A stretch of 50,142 nt of DNA. It comes from a bacterium (GTDB lineage: Bacteria; Desulfobacterota; JAPLJL01). The notes below the pieces were generated by a model that was not told the DNA's origin, did no database searches, and worked only from the letters and a program-made list of their open reading frames with translations. This document shows, one piece after another, positions 49,452-50,142 of this stretch. A program made the position numbers and the translations under genes. How positions within the stretch are numbered: position 1 is the first letter of the stretch; each line of letters opens with the position of its first letter. The DNA is taken from assembly GCA_028713675.1 (NCBI GenBank), contig JAQTNV010000024.1, positions 1 through 50,142 of the forward strand. Reading direction: 5' to 3'.

Positions 49452-49532
49452 CGCAGCCTAAAGGCTGCGGCTACTGGTTTCTGGTTTCTGGTTTCTGGTT
49501 TCTGGTTTCTGGTTTCCGGTTTCCTGCTTCTT
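49452..49532. repeat. CGCAGCC hairpin followed by GTTTCTG microrepeat
   Basis: CGCAGCC-TAAA-GGCTGCG (49452-49469) is a half element of the GTAG class. It is followed by five to six GGTTTCT units (49475-49520) that pass into the CTGCTTCTTGCTACC tract. No gene is present. Confidence 0.85.
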
Positions 49533-49533
49533 G

Positions 49534-50142
49534 CTACCTGATACTGTCCAGTTTAAAAAGCTTGATTGCGTTTTCCCTCAGGATTTTTTGTTTGGCTTCG
49601 CTGGTCAATGATAATCCCCGGATCTTTTTCAGTTCAGTATCAACATCGTAGGGAATGTTGGGGAAATCGGTGCCGTAGATAATCCGGTCCTGGTGCTTAA
49701 TTAGATGTTTCAGGAAAGATTCCGGGCCGGGCACCTCGGGGAAGAAACCCGAGAAAACCATGGTGTTATCGGTATATAAATTCTTGTATTCGTCCATCAG
49801 GGCGAAACATCTCTCAAATTCATCGGCGCAGAAATGGGGGACGATGACCTTCATCGTTGGATATCGTTTCAGCATCTTTTCCAGGAAACCCGCTCCCGAG
49901 TAAGCGCTGGTAATGTCCGCGTATCCCCCGAGGTTGGGCCCTGACCCCGCGTGGATGTTAATCACCTTGTCGTTTTTCACCACCTCATCATAAATCGGAA
50001 ACATCCTTTCATCATCCGGGCTGATCGCGATTACATGGCAATGAAGTTTGACCCCTTTGAACCCTTTCTCGAACCACTTTTTCAGTTCTCCCCGGGGATC
50101 GTCATCCTCCGGGTGAACCGCGGCAAATGGGATAACCTCCGG
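49534..50142 (-). CDS. Amidohydrolase-family (Amidohydro_2) protein, 5' part cut by window edge
   Basis: The last 202 residues of a metal-dependent TIM-barrel hydrolase or decarboxylase of the Amidohydro_2 type. The frame runs unbroken from the window edge, so the N-terminal HxH metal motif is not visible. Visible motifs are GFKGVKLHCHV (strand with His), INIHAGSGPN, VIVPHFCADEF (His in the barrel) and IIYGTDFPN, where the Asp is the usual catalytic metal ligand. The C-terminus is LRENAIKLFKLDSIR, also typical of this family. Relatives act in decarboxylation or hydrolysis of cyclic and aromatic compounds. It lies upstream of the TIM-barrel-like gene on the same strand; its start is outside the window. 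Confidence 0.88.
   Translation of the reverse strand, partial: PEVIPFAAVHPEDDDPRGELKKWFEKGFKGVKLHCHVIAISPDDERMFPIYDEVVKNDKVINIHAGSGPNLGGYADITSAYSGAGFLEKMLKRYPTMKVIVPHFCADEFERCFALMDEYKNLYTDNTMVFSGFFPEVPGPESFLKHLIKHQDRIIYGTDFPNIPYDVDTELKKIRGLSLTSEAKQKILRENAIKLFKLDSIR

Noticed and set aside
1-50142. Insertion sequences, prophage genes or tRNA genes
   Set aside because: No transposase, integrase or phage motif was found and no tRNA-like T-arm/anticodon arrangement was recognised by eye; a tRNAscan run would be needed to exclude an atypical one.

Overview
The window looks like chromosomal DNA from a Gram-negative, probably anaerobic, GC-rich bacterium. Outer-membrane traits support this: an OmpA-domain protein, a PorV/FadL-type beta-barrel and dTDP-rhamnose synthesis. 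So do several ferredoxin-type Fe-S proteins and a bacterial class A RNase P RNA. Gene content and the many intergenic palindromes fit an uncultured Desulfobacterota-like lineage, but this is inference and nothing in the window fixes the phylum. There are no rRNA or tRNA genes, transposases, phage genes or CRISPR arrays.

Layout. 1-4.9 kb (minus): partial prmA, an unknown protein, an SDR, and a secreted vWA-OmpA protein. 5.1-10.2 kb (plus): hsp20, uvrA, an outer-membrane barrel and a zinc-ribbon response regulator. 10.2-10.8 kb: a geneless repeat block. 10.8-13.6 kb (minus): three tandem SDR paralogues, each with its own leader. 13.8-15.6 kb (plus): gamma-carbonic anhydrase and a flavoprotein. 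15.7-19.2 kb (minus): XRE regulator, CorC-type protein, Rid-family protein and a TrmJ-type methylase. 19.5-21.9 kb (plus): gap-pgk with a clear sigma70 promoter and a terminator. 22.1-27.4 kb (minus): the dTDP-L-rhamnose cluster in transcription order rfbA, rfbC-like, rfbB, rfbD, behind an SppA-like protease. 27.5-33.0 kb (plus): alpha/beta hydrolase, two 3-beta-HSD-like epimerases, a CPBP membrane protein and an acyltransferase, which together suggest lipid metabolism. 33.1-41.1 kb (minus): UvrD/PcrA-type helicase, AttH/CrtC-like protein, M48-TPR protease, a PEP-synthase-like phosphotransferase and a small membrane protein. 41.36-41.76 kb (plus): rnpB. 42.1-50.1 kb: a redox island with two phytoene-desaturase-like flavoproteins (one with a signal peptide), an AraC regulator, a Cys-rich polyferredoxin, a ferredoxin-nitroreductase, a TIM-barrel-like protein and an amidohydrolase.

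How the genes relate. gap and pgk encode consecutive lower-glycolysis steps. The rfb genes make dTDP-L-rhamnose for surface polysaccharide. The redox island is the best candidate for an undescribed pathway: regulator, electron-transfer proteins and flavoenzymes lie together in divergent units, and no carotenoid synthase is present. Its substrate cannot be read from sequence.

The most striking non-coding signal is the intergenic DNA. Nearly every long gap holds short dispersed palindromic elements. Several families share one architecture of two hairpins with inverted ends, and there are also degenerate microrepeats. One copy supplies the last codons of a real gene.
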